Below, one piece after another: positions 26,021-36,005 of a stretch of DNA of 64,000 nucleotides; the first letter of the stretch is position 1, and every line of letters starts with the position of its first letter. The position numbers and the translations under genes were made by a program. The notes under the pieces were generated by a model that did no database searches, was not told where the DNA came from, and saw nothing but the letters and a program-made list of their open reading frames with translations. Origin of the DNA: Allocatelliglobosispora scoriae (GTDB lineage: Bacteria; Actinomycetota; Actinomycetes; Mycobacteriales; Micromonosporaceae); NCBI RefSeq assembly GCF_014204945.1, contig NZ_JACHMN010000002.1, positions 4,611,001-4,675,000 of the forward strand, in the 5' to 3' direction.

Positions 26021-28353
26021 GCGACGGCGAGACACTGCGGCTGACGATGCCGGTGATCGAGTCGCTGATCGATCGGTACGCAGCCGGTCGTCTTCGCCGA
26101 CGAGAGGAGCTCATAGACGCGGCGTCCGCATTGGCAAAGGGCGTGGCCGCCGTCCGCGATTGCCAGATGAATTTGGCGATGCTGATCACAACGGCCCAGG
26201 CCTGCCAGACACTCGGAGAGATCAACCTGCAGCTGTCCCGAGTTGATGACGCGATTGATGCCTTCGACGAAGCGATCGAGCTGTTCGAACGATCGGGTGG
26301 GGACAATGAAGCGTTCGGCCGGTTCCTCCATGATTACTCGATCACCCTGCAAGGGCTGAACGTTCCCGACGCTCCACTGCAGCTCGCCGAGCGGTCACGG
26401 GAGATCCTCGGGCGGTACGGCAGGCATTACATCCGTGACCTGGACACGTGGATCGCCAAACTGCGGCACGGAAGCGACTCAGTCGAGAACATCGAGTCGC
26501 TGCGGCTTGCGGCGGCTAAAGCACGAAGGGGTATGCCACGGGCACGGGCCGCGCAGCAACTCGCGGTCATGCTCAGCCAGCGCGCCGATGCCGCACGATA
26601 TGCGGACGAGATCTTCGATGGTTTGCGCTACGCGTTCGACAAGCTGTCGAAACGAGGGACGACTGACGATGCCAATGCAGCTCTTACTCCCGTCCTGAAC
26701 ATGTACTGGATCGGTGCAACCCTGCCGGACTGGGTGGGCGATGCGGCGCAGAAGCTCGTAGGCAAGGCCGAACGAGAGGGTCGGATCGACGTCGTGCGCG
26801 ACGGGCTGATCGTCCGTGCCTGCTGGCTTGCGCAGCGTGGACATGGCGCCGAGGCGCTCGAGACTGCTCTCCACGCAGTGGCCCGACACGACGAGTACAT
26901 GCTCGCCACCGAGACTTCGACCTTCCGGATGCTCACCGGCTATGTCGGTCAGTTCGCCCGCGAGATCGCGGTGCGGACGGCGCTTCACCTCAATGACATC
27001 ACACTCGCCGCCGAGCTACTGGAAACAGCCAGGCTGCAAGTACTTCCGGACGGGCGCGACGATCCGACGGCCAAGCCCGGCCGCAGCCGCGTCAACGGGC
27101 TACGCACCGTCTCCGTCGCGGGCCGATCCCGGCTTGCGCCCTACTACGCACCTGGCGTCATCGAGGACCAGATCACACTGGAGGCGACAATCGCCGCAGT
27201 CGGCGGCGACGCCGCGATCTGGTGGAGCAGCTGGTTGATCAACGGGTGTATCTACTGGACTGTCCGGCTCGACGGCCGGTGGACCGGCGGCGTTGTCGAC
27301 GTCGCGTCGTCAACCGGAGCGGGGGGCGTGCTCAGACGGGCGCTAGACGTCTCGATGCACAATCCGATCGCCACTGCGCGGGATGTCATCACTGGCGAGT
27401 GGTGCCGGAGCGTGGCTGCCGAGGAGATGCTGTCGGTAGAACTCGGCGAGGTCCTCATTCCCGACGTGCTGCGCGCAGCACTGCTCGACGGTGATCCGCA
27501 GCTGCCTCGATCGCTCGTGGTGGCCGGTAACTTGGTAAATCAGGTTCCGCTGCCGCTGCTTGGCATGCGTCGCAACTTCTTGGACACGCCGATCCGCCTG
27601 GTCGAGGTGGCCGTGCTGCGCGTCGCACCGCCAGCTGTCTACGTCGACGTCGTCGTCCGCCGGGCGAGCCCCATCGCCACGACCCATCCGATCCACGTGG
27701 CATGTGTCGACCCGACCGGCAACCTCACCAACAGCAGGACCCCTCCCAGCGGCGCCGAAGTGATCCTGAGCGGTGCGCCGAACGCCGAAGCACCCAGGGC
27801 CACGCTTCGCAACCTGGCGGCAGCGCTCGCAAGTATCACAGCCGGAGAACCCGGGATCTTCTACTACTCGGGCCATACCGACAACACGGGCATCGGTGGC
27901 GACGACGAAGACTCGCTGAGCCTGTCGGACGGCGGCGTGCTCTCCGCACGCACTCTGTTCGGTTCGAATGGCGCGACCTTCGCCTTTCCGGCGCGGAGCA
28001 TAATCAGCGCCTGTGAGTCAGGTGGGACCGCCGGCGCCGGCGCGGGCGAGTGGCTCGGCCTCGGCGCAGCCATCCTCTGGCGCGGCAGTCGGCAGGTCGT
28101 GGCGACGAACTGGAACATCTGGGATACCGGCTTCACAAGGCGTTTCGACCACGAAATCGCCGAACGGCTGCAGTCGACGGACGACCCCGCGCGTGCTCTC
28201 CGCGACGCCCAACTCGCGGCACTAAACCAGTGGCTCGCGAGCCGGCATAGCTTTGCCAACTTCGCCAAGAAAAAATCGTTGCCGGGCCAGGCCAACAATC
28301 TGGCACTGCCGCTGATATGGGGCGCCTACTGCTGCCTGGGCATCAAGGAGTGA
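26017..28353 (+). CDS. TPR-CHAT caspase-like protease, effector of a predicted conflict system
   Basis: The 778-residue protein has TPR-like helices in its first part (QACQTLGEINLQLSRVDDAI, DAFDEAIELFERSG) and a C-terminal CHAT domain. The catalytic His is in FYYSGHTDN (residue 620) and Cys in SIISACESGG (residue 666). Downstream are the conserved EWLGLGAAILWRG and RQVVATNW stretches, where CHAT proteins make sure that a substrate pocket forms. It is translated coupled to the EACC1-like gene. In related systems such proteases cut partners or kill the host cell upon infection. No substrate gene such as a gasdermin is adjacent. Membership of CHAT is confident, the defence role is inferred. Confidence 0.85.
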   Translation: MSDGETLRLTMPVIESLIDRYAAGRLRRREELIDAASALAKGVAAVRDCQMNLAMLITTAQACQTLGEINLQLSRVDDAIDAFDEAIELFERSGGDNEAFGRFLHDYSITLQGLNVPDAPLQLAERSREILGRYGRHYIRDLDTWIAKLRHGSDSVENIESLRLAAAKARRGMPRARAAQQLAVMLSQRADAARYADEIFDGLRYAFDKLSKRGTTDDANAALTPVLNMYWIGATLPDWVGDAAQKLVGKAEREGRIDVVRDGLIVRACWLAQRGHGAEALETALHAVARHDEYMLATETSTFRMLTGYVGQFAREIAVRTALHLNDITLAAELLETARLQVLPDGRDDPTAKPGRSRVNGLRTVSVAGRSRLAPYYAPGVIEDQITLEATIAAVGGDAAIWWSSWLINGCIYWTVRLDGRWTGGVVDVASSTGAGGVLRRALDVSMHNPIATARDVITGEWCRSVAAEEMLSVELGEVLIPDVLRAALLDGDPQLPRSLVVAGNLVNQVPLPLLGMRRNFLDTPIRLVEVAVLRVAPPAVYVDVVVRRASPIATTHPIHVACVDPTGNLTNSRTPPSGAEVILSGAPNAEAPRATLRNLAAALASITAGEPGIFYYSGHTDNTGIGGDDEDSLSLSDGGVLSARTLFGSNGATFAFPARSIISACESGGTAGAGAGEWLGLGAAILWRGSRQVVATNWNIWDTGFTRRFDHEIAERLQSTDDPARALRDAQLAALNQWLASRHSFANFAKKKSLPGQANNLALPLIWGAYCCLGIKE

Positions 28354-28636
28354 TGCAACACCGTTGCCGCCCGGCGGCCTCGCTCGTGCAGCCAGCACCT
28401 CAGTTGTTACCGCCATTGAGCCACCTGCCACCATCCGCACATGCCGCGATGCGCGCAGGCCTGGCCATGAGAATCGTGACCGTACGTAGGCGGATTGCTG
28501 GGGCGACGACCAGGTTGAGACCGGTGTCAGGGATGGTGCCGAAACTCGCGAACATCGAGACCCATCAGATCTAGCTGGCGCTGAAACTCGGCGACATCTG
28601 GCCCGTAAGTGGCGAACAAGACCACGAACCGAATGG

Positions 28637-30445
28637 TCACGTCTGGTGGCCGTCTTGCGTGGTCAGCGCGAGCCTGTGCCACCAGTTCGGGGGAAGGCTG
28701 TCCAGCAGGATCCGGGTGCCTCGCCGGATCCACCACACCGCGACAACGATGAGATAGATGATGATTGTGCTGTGCAGGTTGCTGAAGCCGACGATGATCA
28801 TACTCGCGGCGCCCAGGAGGGCGCCGAGGATCAGCCGAGCCGACCGCATCGTCACCAGCGTCATGGCGATGCCCACGCCGAGAAGACCACCGCCGGTGAT
28901 GCCCACTATCTCGGTGATGATCGCGGGTACGCCGGGAATGGGACGGCCCGTGGATTGGGCGTTCGCCGCCAGGATGCCGGTGACTGCGCATACGACCGCT
29001 GCGGTTGGGTGGTGTAGACGCTCTGTCCACGCGGGTTGCGCGGTCAGCCACGGAGCGGCGAGGCCGACGGTGATCGCGACGAGTGCGGGGACGGCGGCGC
29101 CGGCCAGGGACGCGGCGAGGTACGGCGGGGCGTATTCGTCCGGTCCGCCGATGAGGGCCTGGGCGAGGAGTCCTTGCATGCTGGCAAGTGCGAGACCGAC
29201 GATGGCGGCGAAGGCGTATGTCTGGCCTGCCTGCCGGACGTTGGCGCGGCCCTCGTCAGGCGTGGTGTGTATCGCGGCGGCGAGGTTGCGGGCCAGGCCC
29301 AGGGCTGCGGCGAGCAGGCACCAGCCGACACAGGCGAACGCGGCTGTGTCGAAGATGAACGGCAGCTTCTCGTAATCGGCGGCTATCCGACCGACCTCGG
29401 ATCCGAGAAGGAACTGTACGGAGTCGAAGATCTGCCATTGCAGCAGTCCGGCGGCGATGGCGGCGACCAGTGGTGACACCAGGTACGCGGCGCGGAACCC
29501 CCACCTGCGCCGGACGGGGCCAGGCGTCTTCGGTAATACCGGTGCGCGTGCGGTCAGTGCGCCGTAGGCGGCGGTGAGGCGGCCGTCGGCAGCGGCGGTG
29601 ACGGGCGCGCCGAGGTCCTTGCTCAGTGCCTCGGGCAGGCTGATTGTGTCGGCCAGGTCCCCGGCGCTGACCGTGCCGTGTAGTTGGTGGGGGTCTACGG
29701 CGGCCGTGTCGAGAGTGTCGAGGACTGCGGTGACGGCTGCGTTGCGGGCGGTCTGCGCCGCGTTGGCGAAGTCACTGGGTTTGAGCGGGAAGGGCTGCCC
29801 GGCTGCGACGATCGCGGTCGGTTGGTCGGCGGCCAGCCTCGGGCGTGCCCCGGCGATCTGCGTTCGCAGGTCGTTGTCCAGGTCGTCGCCGATGCCGACG
29901 GCTGTGGCGAGAGTCTGGTCCATGTGGTCGCCTGTGGCGTCGGGGATCGGTTGCGTCGCTACCCGGGTCCATCCGTCCGTGCTGCGCTGGACGACCGTGG
30001 CGTGGCTGTTGTCTTCGCCCAGGACGCACACCATGACGGTGTCGTCGGGTCCGGCGGAAGCGAAGCACCGCCACGCGATGGCGGCAGCCTCGTTGATGAT
30101 CAGCGGCGGCGGCAACCCGGCCGTGGACGCGGCGCGCGAGACCCTCCCATGATGGCGGGGGCCCCACGACGGTGGGACCACCACCGTCAGCGTCTCGCAC
30201 GGCCCGGCGTGGTCGGCCACCGTTCGCAGATGCCGGGCCAGGGCGGCGACGACCGGCTCGTCGTCGCCGCGCACCACCTCCACCCACCGCAGCAGACCGA
30301 TCTGCTCAGTCTCATCGGCCATCGGCGTGGGCAGGGACAGGCTGTCGCCGAAGACGACCGGACTGCGGTGGCCATGGCGTTCGATCGCGGCCACCGTCGT
30401 CCGCGATCCGATATCGATAGACAGAGCCGCCCCCGAAATGCCCAT
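28637..30445 (-). CDS. Hsp70-like ATPase domain fused to multi-pass membrane domain
   Basis: Residues 1 to about 310 read as an actin/Hsp70 fold: phosphate-1 motif LSIDIGSRTTVAAIE, then TLTVVVPPSWGPRHHGRV and INEAAAIAWRCF. From about residue 325 there are some eight hydrophobic helices (YLVSPLVAAIAAGLLQW onward, ending LHSTIIIYLIVVAVWWI). A membrane-tethered Hsp70-like protein is seen in several actinobacterial elements but its job is unknown. It diverges from the BTAD gene at 30548, with about 100 bases between, so the two probably share control. The 283 bases after its stop hold no gene. Confidence 0.75.
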   Translation of the reverse strand: MGISGAALSIDIGSRTTVAAIERHGHRSPVVFGDSLSLPTPMADETEQIGLLRWVEVVRGDDEPVVAALARHLRTVADHAGPCETLTVVVPPSWGPRHHGRVSRAASTAGLPPPLIINEAAAIAWRCFASAGPDDTVMVCVLGEDNSHATVVQRSTDGWTRVATQPIPDATGDHMDQTLATAVGIGDDLDNDLRTQIAGARPRLAADQPTAIVAAGQPFPLKPSDFANAAQTARNAAVTAVLDTLDTAAVDPHQLHGTVSAGDLADTISLPEALSKDLGAPVTAAADGRLTAAYGALTARAPVLPKTPGPVRRRWGFRAAYLVSPLVAAIAAGLLQWQIFDSVQFLLGSEVGRIAADYEKLPFIFDTAAFACVGWCLLAAALGLARNLAAAIHTTPDEGRANVRQAGQTYAFAAIVGLALASMQGLLAQALIGGPDEYAPPYLAASLAGAAVPALVAITVGLAAPWLTAQPAWTERLHHPTAAVVCAVTGILAANAQSTGRPIPGVPAIITEIVGITGGGLLGVGIAMTLVTMRSARLILGALLGAASMIIVGFSNLHSTIIIYLIVVAVWWIRRGTRILLDSLPPNWWHRLALTTQDGHQT

Positions 30446-30547
30446 GGCGGCAAGTCTGCCGGATCATGGCAACTACTGTCGATCGGTATCGTCTATGCCC
30501 CGGGCTCGGGGGACTGCACAGATTTTGCGAACGGGGAGCGGAAGCAG

Positions 30548-32557
30548 ATGGGAACCATCCGGACGTTCATCCGCTTCGCTTGGAGTCTGTCCGCGACCGT
30601 TGCCATCCTGGCGGGCAGCGCATACCTCCTCGTGCGCTGGGCCGGATGGCCGCTGCCCGATCACTTTCCGACCAGCGACGACGCATCAACCTTTGTGGAC
30701 AATCCGCGTGCACCGGCCGTCGTGAAAGCGTTTGCCGCCTGTATCGCCTGGCTGCTGTGGTTGACCCTGCCGACGGCCATCGCCATCCAGGCATGGGCAC
30801 AGCGGTCGCGGCGAGCCACACGGTTAAGGCTGCCGCGTCCGATCCAGGTCCTCACTGCCGGACTCTTCGGAGTCGGCGCACTCCAACTCGCCAACCCGGC
30901 CAGCGCACACGATGTATCAGCCGACGCCATGGCCGTCGAACGTACCGAACCGCACACCCCTGCCACCACGGCGGACTCGCCCGACGACGCACCGGGCCGG
31001 GTGGCCGATGCCGGAAGCCCGCATGGTGCCCGAGCAACGGACGGCGTGAAGGTCCCCGGCGGATGGGCCACCTGGCCCCTGGCCGGCGGGATCCTCGCCT
31101 CCTCGGCTGCAGCCCTCCTCAACGGAACCCAAGCGCACAGCGCATCCGCTCTCGTACGGGGCCTGCGCGCCGCACAGCACCCGAGCATCGACCCAGCTAC
31201 CGACCTGGACCAGCCCACCACCGTCGACGACATCGCCCTCCTGGAAAAGGACGCCGCAACCCCGGCGGCCCTGACGATCGCGGCGACCGACGGCAGAGAC
31301 CTCGGCGTACAGGCACTGCCCCGATCCGGCGTCGGATTCACCGGGCCCGGAGCCGACGACGCGGTACGCGGACTCATCGCCATCGCCGCCGTCACCACCA
31401 CACCGGCGACGGTCATCACCACCCGTGGCCTTCTTACCCGCCTGGCATCAGCCAACGTCGACCTGCCGAACATCACAGCGGTCGACGACCCTGCGCAGGC
31501 CACACACATGGTGCAGATGGAACTTGGAACCCGGTACGCCGCGACGGGGCCGCCGCACGCTGCGAGCACCCACCCGCCCATGATCCTCATCACCGATCCG
31601 CCGGTCGACGACGACCAGGTGAGCGCACTCGCGATCCTCGGCCACAGCCTCGGCATCTACGTCGTCATCCACGGCCACTGGGCAAAGGGCGCCGCCTGGC
31701 AGATCAACCACGCTGGACAGGCGACCGAAGACGGCGCGAACATCGGCAGACTGAACACCCTCAGCCAAGCCGCCATCGGCGAACTCGGTCAACTGTTCAG
31801 CCCTCCGCCGCCATCACCGCAGGCGGGCACCACCAGGCCGTCCCACGACGGTTCCGCGCTGCCTCTGCGGCTGCACATCCTGGGAATGCCGAGGCTGATC
31901 ACGCCTTCGCTGACAGCACCACGTCTCCGCCGCTCCGGCGCCTGGCAGATCGCCACCTACCTCGCACTGCACCCAGACGGCGCCAGCCGCATCGACCTGA
32001 TCGAACAGATCTTCGGCGACATGAGAACCATCGAGGCGGCCACCACCAGCCTCAACACCTGCCTGCACGAACTGCGCCGCGTCCTCACCGTCGACGGACG
32101 CTCCGCGCTGCTCACCATCGACGGCGGATACCGCCTCGACCACCGCCAGATCGATGTCGACTGGTGGCAACTACAAACCCACCTGCAACGCGGTGAACTG
32201 GACAGCGCCGTATCCCTCTACGAAGGGCCGGTCGCCGAAAGCTACCAGTGGGACTGGATACCCGAGCACCGGCAAGCAGCCCGCCGCACCGTCGCAGCTG
32301 CGTACAGCCTGCTGGCAGGATCCGCCGACGACCCGCGCGAGGCCCTCAACCTCGCGCTCGCCGGCATCGACGTCGACCCGTACGCACAAGACTGCTACGA
32401 AGCCGCCATCCGCGCCCACCTGCGAGCCGGGAACCATAACGGCGCCCACATGGTCCTCCAAGACCTCCGCCAGCGACTGAGCCGAACGAAAGCGGCACTA
32501 CAACCGTCAATCACGAACCTCACGATTTCCGATCCGAACACGTCCGTGATCGCCTAA
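30548..32557 (+). CDS. Membrane-anchored BTAD/wHTH protein, relative of the LysM-BTAD protein
   Basis: ATG 30548 follows GGGGAG; the much longer open frame upstream is antisense to the Hsp70-like gene. The 669-residue protein has two membrane segments near residues 8-30 and 60-82 and a third near 110-125. Its central domain matches that of the LysM-BTAD protein in type. The C-terminal winged helix (SGAWQIATYLALHPDGASRI, TSLNTCLHELRRVLTVDG) is followed by TPR/BTAD helices (AAYSLLAGSADDPREALNLA). It lacks the LysM domain. With the Hsp70-like partner it may form a membrane signalling or assembly pair of the element. Confidence 0.72.
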   Translation: MGTIRTFIRFAWSLSATVAILAGSAYLLVRWAGWPLPDHFPTSDDASTFVDNPRAPAVVKAFAACIAWLLWLTLPTAIAIQAWAQRSRRATRLRLPRPIQVLTAGLFGVGALQLANPASAHDVSADAMAVERTEPHTPATTADSPDDAPGRVADAGSPHGARATDGVKVPGGWATWPLAGGILASSAAALLNGTQAHSASALVRGLRAAQHPSIDPATDLDQPTTVDDIALLEKDAATPAALTIAATDGRDLGVQALPRSGVGFTGPGADDAVRGLIAIAAVTTTPATVITTRGLLTRLASANVDLPNITAVDDPAQATHMVQMELGTRYAATGPPHAASTHPPMILITDPPVDDDQVSALAILGHSLGIYVVIHGHWAKGAAWQINHAGQATEDGANIGRLNTLSQAAIGELGQLFSPPPPSPQAGTTRPSHDGSALPLRLHILGMPRLITPSLTAPRLRRSGAWQIATYLALHPDGASRIDLIEQIFGDMRTIEAATTSLNTCLHELRRVLTVDGRSALLTIDGGYRLDHRQIDVDWWQLQTHLQRGELDSAVSLYEGPVAESYQWDWIPEHRQAARRTVAAAYSLLAGSADDPREALNLALAGIDVDPYAQDCYEAAIRAHLRAGNHNGAHMVLQDLRQRLSRTKAALQPSITNLTISDPNTSVIA

Positions 32558-32678
32558 ACCGTGGGTTTGTGCGCCGCCGCGTTCGTGGTCTCCGGCTACA
32601 TGTATGTTGTGCGCCCGATTCGACCCTGGAAGAATTCGCGAAGACATTCTTCGCTCATCTGTAGGGGATTGGAATCAG

Positions 32679-33947
32679 GTGGCAGACCAAGGCCAGGGGT
32701 CATGGGAAGATCTTGCCCGCGATGTTGCTGAAACGCTGGTGAAGGCCATGGCGACAACCGCATGGTCCGCAGTTAAGCAGCGGATCGGATCCATCGTTGG
32801 TCAAGAAGGCCGGATGGACCGTGACAACGAACTCCTGAACTCCCTCGGACCCCAAGAAACCAACGAACGGCGCTCAGCACTTACAGACGCATGGAGAATT
32901 CGTCTGCTCGACCTTCTTGAGGATGACCCCAGCTTTGCGACAGCTTTGCGGAGTGCAGTGGGAGACAAGCCTCCAGCGCTACCCGCCACGACCATACAAA
33001 CGATCAGCGCGGGTCCGAACAGCACCGCGACGATGTACGGTGGCCATCACTTCGAGCGAAACCGTGACGTTAACATCAACTCGCCGGTGAACAGGCGTAA
33101 ATCCTTCACGTTCGCTCCGTTTATCGACTTCGTGCAGGCGCACAAAGTCGCCAGTGCCATGATCGCATTGATCGTTGTGGTCGGAGGCGTGGTCGGAGGC
33201 GCCATCGCCATCGACCAGCCCGATTCAGATTCGGTCAGCCCTTACAGTGACCGACTTTCCGCAACGGCACAGCCTGTCCAGACTGCGGCTGCGCCAACGC
33301 CAACACTGACGCCAGTCGAGAACCAGGCGCTTCCAGTCGTCGACCGTTACTTCGATGTCACGAACGCTCTGGGGTACTCCTTCCAGGTCAAATACTCCTT
33401 TTCCCCCCAAGCTGTCACCGTCGACCTAAGCAATGATCCTCCGGGTCGGCAGACGATCGAGATGACCTTCGCCAATGTCACATTCACGGCAGAGAACACC
33501 ACTCCGGGTCGCGATTACAACCCGTGGGATGCCTTGGCTCCGAATCACCCCGCGAGGGATGTCTCGGTCGGCGGCTACTGGCCCGCCAAATCGGCGGTCT
33601 GCAAGTACAAGTGGCCGTTCAACCCTCAGCCGGACGGCACAACGTTTCATGGGGTCGGCCCAACATGCTTCTTCCATGCTTTCCGGGCAACCTGGGACCA
33701 GGGTCGTGGCGTGCTGATCATGGGCGAGAACGCCGACCTTAGGGGAAGCATGGGCATCTTCGTCCATGGGGTCAAAGACGCCGATGTAGAGGCGGTCCGC
33801 AAAGCACTGTCGAATGGTCCTGTCATGTGGGCAGTGATCAACGAATCGACTGATACTTTAGGATCGCAGTGTGCGGAGCCAGGAACATTGATGGGGGCAA
33901 CTATAAATATTCTTGATGCCTACGGCAAGATCAGTCCTCAGTGTTAA
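32679..33947 (+). CDS. Single-pass membrane protein with actinobacterial N-terminal helical module
   Basis: GTG 32679 is favoured because TAGGGG lies upstream; an ATG at 32604 would add 25 residues. The first 110 residues (DLARDVAETLVKAMATTAWSA, WRIRLLDLLEDDPSFATAL) resemble a helical module that heads many uncharacterised actinobacterial proteins, often linked to effectors. A beta-like motif with NSTATMYGGHHFERN follows, then one membrane helix (ASAMIALIVVVGGVVGGAIA, near residues 160-180). An extracytoplasmic beta-rich domain of 220 residues contains several Cys and many aromatic residues. Function unknown. GC content is lower than that of its neighbours. Confidence 0.65.
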   Translation: MADQGQGSWEDLARDVAETLVKAMATTAWSAVKQRIGSIVGQEGRMDRDNELLNSLGPQETNERRSALTDAWRIRLLDLLEDDPSFATALRSAVGDKPPALPATTIQTISAGPNSTATMYGGHHFERNRDVNINSPVNRRKSFTFAPFIDFVQAHKVASAMIALIVVVGGVVGGAIAIDQPDSDSVSPYSDRLSATAQPVQTAAAPTPTLTPVENQALPVVDRYFDVTNALGYSFQVKYSFSPQAVTVDLSNDPPGRQTIEMTFANVTFTAENTTPGRDYNPWDALAPNHPARDVSVGGYWPAKSAVCKYKWPFNPQPDGTTFHGVGPTCFFHAFRATWDQGRGVLIMGENADLRGSMGIFVHGVKDADVEAVRKALSNGPVMWAVINESTDTLGSQCAEPGTLMGATINILDAYGKISPQC

Positions 33948-34411
33948 CTTGTCGAACCTAGGCCGATCAATCGGCGATTCGGCCGGAGTCGGATTCCAGG
34001 AGTCGGTTCCGGAGAGGTGTGTCACGCCCGCGTACGCGCATCGCTGGAGGTGTGACTCGATCGCCGCCTGGCCGTGCCGGAAGCCATATGTGCGTACATG
34101 GGCGATGACGAGGTTCGCAAAGTCAGCAGCCGATATTACGATCTCGCCGGCTCCGAGAACATCGAGTTCTGCATCTGACGCGGGGTCGGGTGGCGGTCTG
34201 CAGGACCACCACACGACCCCTGCGCGGGTACCGCGGCCTTCTCGACCGGTTCCGCCACCCCGGACGTCGTACCAAGCTCGAGATCTACCGGACGTCGTCA
34301 CCGTCATCTGACCACTCTCTCGGCGGTCAGCGTCGTTGGACGGACCGCCCGACGGGCCCCGATCAGGGTAGCCATCCCACAGCTCTACCGCCTAGGCGCG
34401 GACGCTGGGAT
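33948..34411. other. 464-bp gap with a possible gene fragment on the minus strand
   Basis: A leftward frame around 34040-34180 gives a protein-like stretch (ELDVLGAGEIVISAADFANL, then GFRHGQAAIESHLQRC), but it has no good start and its ends look non-coding. It may be a relic of a gene. I make no functional call. Confidence 0.3.
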
Positions 34412-34681
34412 CTACCGGCGCCAGGTCAGAAGGTCACGGAAGGCCACCGTGAGGCCGGACCGAGACAACGGGATACCAGCCTTGGCGAACATGTCACGCG
34501 CAGAACCGACGATGATGATCGACAACCCGAACATGCTCGCCCTGAAGAAGCCATCCCTACCCACCCAGACCAGGTACGCGTACACAGCGATCGACACGAA
34601 CCCCAGTCGTCCCAGCCAGACTGCCTTCCGGTAGGAAGGCTCACGGCGGGCCTTCTCCAGGTCCACACCGATGATCGACAT
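34412..34681 (-). CDS. Small membrane protein, 89 aa
   Basis: Two hydrophobic segments (LGFVSIAVYAYLVWV and ASMFGLSIIIVGSA) and basic ends suggest a small integral membrane protein. The start codon context is weak (no clear ribosome site). AT-rich DNA of foreign character begins just upstream at 34700. It is not recognised. Confidence 0.4.
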   Translation of the reverse strand: MSIIGVDLEKARREPSYRKAVWLGRLGFVSIAVYAYLVWVGRDGFFRASMFGLSIIIVGSARDMFAKAGIPLSRSGLTVAFRDLLTWRR

Positions 34682-35002
34682 GAGCCCATGCTACAAATTG
34701 ATCGCCGGCCACCCACCAGTCGCTCGGCATTCCTCGATGCCGTCATCAAATGCGAATTATATCGAAGTTAGTGAGTTTAATAACGCTCTAATATAGTTAT
34801 GGCATAAGTAGATTCTAGTAATTTCCTTTATTGAAACCCCATAAATAGTCTCGACGGCAAGTTCGCCGTCCGAGCGGTCGTCACCTGGGACATGGAGGAG
34901 TGGCGGCCCGTAGGTAGAGTGCCCGCCCAGGACCGCTACCGTCTCCGTGGCCATTGCGGGTTGCGAGCCGTAATAACGAGGTGGGCCCGGTTCAGAGAGC
35001 CA
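34682..35002. other. AT-rich 320-bp stretch left of the IS
   Basis: Bases 34740-34860 are strikingly AT-rich for this genome (for example ATTATATCGAAGTTAGTGAG). A 65-codon leftward frame (34757-34954) may be a relic; it has no family resemblance. The stretch ends at the left terminal repeat of the IS. Confidence 0.4.
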
Positions 35003-36005
35003 TTCTCGGTAACGGCTCGTGACGTTGGGTGATCATGTGGTTCGGTCATGCTCGACGTGCAGGAGCACGAGTGCGGCGCCTACGATTTTGCCGATCTGGC
35101 TGGGGTCAAGGCTGACGTGGCGTAGAACTTTGAAGGTCATCTTGAGCAGGGCGTTGGCTTGTTCGGCGCGGGCTCGGGCGTGGGCCTGTAGCCAGTTGAG
35201 CTGCTTCTGTTCGTCGGTCAGCGCGACGCCTGGCGTCTTCTTGATCGGGACGGTGAAGATGGCGGCTTCGCCTTCGTAGCCCAGGTCGGCCAGGGCGTGC
35301 AGACCTTCTCCGGTCCACTCGGCCCGGTCGGGCAGGATCTGCGGGTGGGCGCGGGCGCAGGTCGTGTCGTGCTCACGTCCCGGGCGGACGTCAGAGGTCC
35401 ATAGCGGCCATCCGTCCGGTGACGATATGACCTGGATGTTGCCGCCGTGGTGATGATGTTTGCCTGACCACCAGAGATCCACGCCGGCGGTTGGGCCGAG
35501 CGCGGAGCACCGGTCGGTGTAGATGAGCGTGCCATCGATGTTGACGTGGGGATGTCCTGCGATCTTCGCTGCCAGCAGGGCCGAGTTCAGGGACGGCTTG
35601 AGGCCGGCCAGTTCGTCGATGCCCTCGTGCAGACAGCGGTATACGTTCGGAACCGAGATCGCGTTGTCGGCCGCGAGCTGCCGCACACGGGTGTTGTCGA
35701 GAAACCACCGTATGACCAGAACCGCCTGTTGGAAGCAGGTCAGCGACCGACGGCCGCGGCGGGTGCCCAGGCGCTGGCGCCGGGCGTAGATCAAGGCTGA
35801 CACGAACAGGACGGTCTCCTGCCGTGCAGGGAGTACACAGGTATATGTGACACTGGCAGACATGTGAGGCCTCTGTGGAGTTGATCAATGAGATGACCAC
35901 TTCCTACAGGGGCTTCACCCTTTTCTGATGCAGCGCAACACCTTCGGCGTGTCGCCCATCACCTCCATCGGCCAGTCACGCACCGTCACACCCAGTTGCC
36001 GAGAA
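35003..36005 (-). mobile_element. IS5-like insertion sequence, about 1.0 kb
   Basis: The transposase gene is flanked by imperfect inverted repeats: TTCTCGGTAAC at 35003-35013 on the left and, inverted, TTCTCGGCAAC at 35995-36005 on the right, with weaker similarity inward (GTGACG on both sides). Exact ends and target duplication cannot be fixed by eye. Confidence 0.6.
35033..35863 (-). CDS. IS5-family DDE transposase
   Basis: The 276-residue protein has the order of DDE_Tnp_4-type transposases. An N-terminal HTH (RQLAADNAISVPNVYRCLHE) is followed by the first Asp in VNIDGTLIYTDR. Then come WWSGKHHHHGGNIQVI, the second Asp in SDVRPGREHDTTCAR, DLGYEGE, and the final Glu in ARAEQANALLKMTF. It looks full-length and intact. 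It would cut and join its own ends; its location in AT-rich DNA marks this stretch as an insertion landing site. Confidence 0.85.
   Translation of the reverse strand: MSASVTYTCVLPARQETVLFVSALIYARRQRLGTRRGRRSLTCFQQAVLVIRWFLDNTRVRQLAADNAISVPNVYRCLHEGIDELAGLKPSLNSALLAAKIAGHPHVNIDGTLIYTDRCSALGPTAGVDLWWSGKHHHHGGNIQVISSPDGWPLWTSDVRPGREHDTTCARAHPQILPDRAEWTGEGLHALADLGYEGEAAIFTVPIKKTPGVALTDEQKQLNWLQAHARARAEQANALLKMTFKVLRHVSLDPSQIGKIVGAALVLLHVEHDRTT

Noticed and set aside
29684-30547. Extension of the BTAD gene upstream to 29684
   Set aside because: This part is antisense to the Hsp70-like gene; ATG 30548 has a good ribosome site and a membrane segment follows it directly.
34757-34954. 65-codon minus-strand frame beside the IS
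   Set aside because: No ribosome site or family resemblance; it lies in AT-rich DNA at the edge of an insertion and may be a relic.
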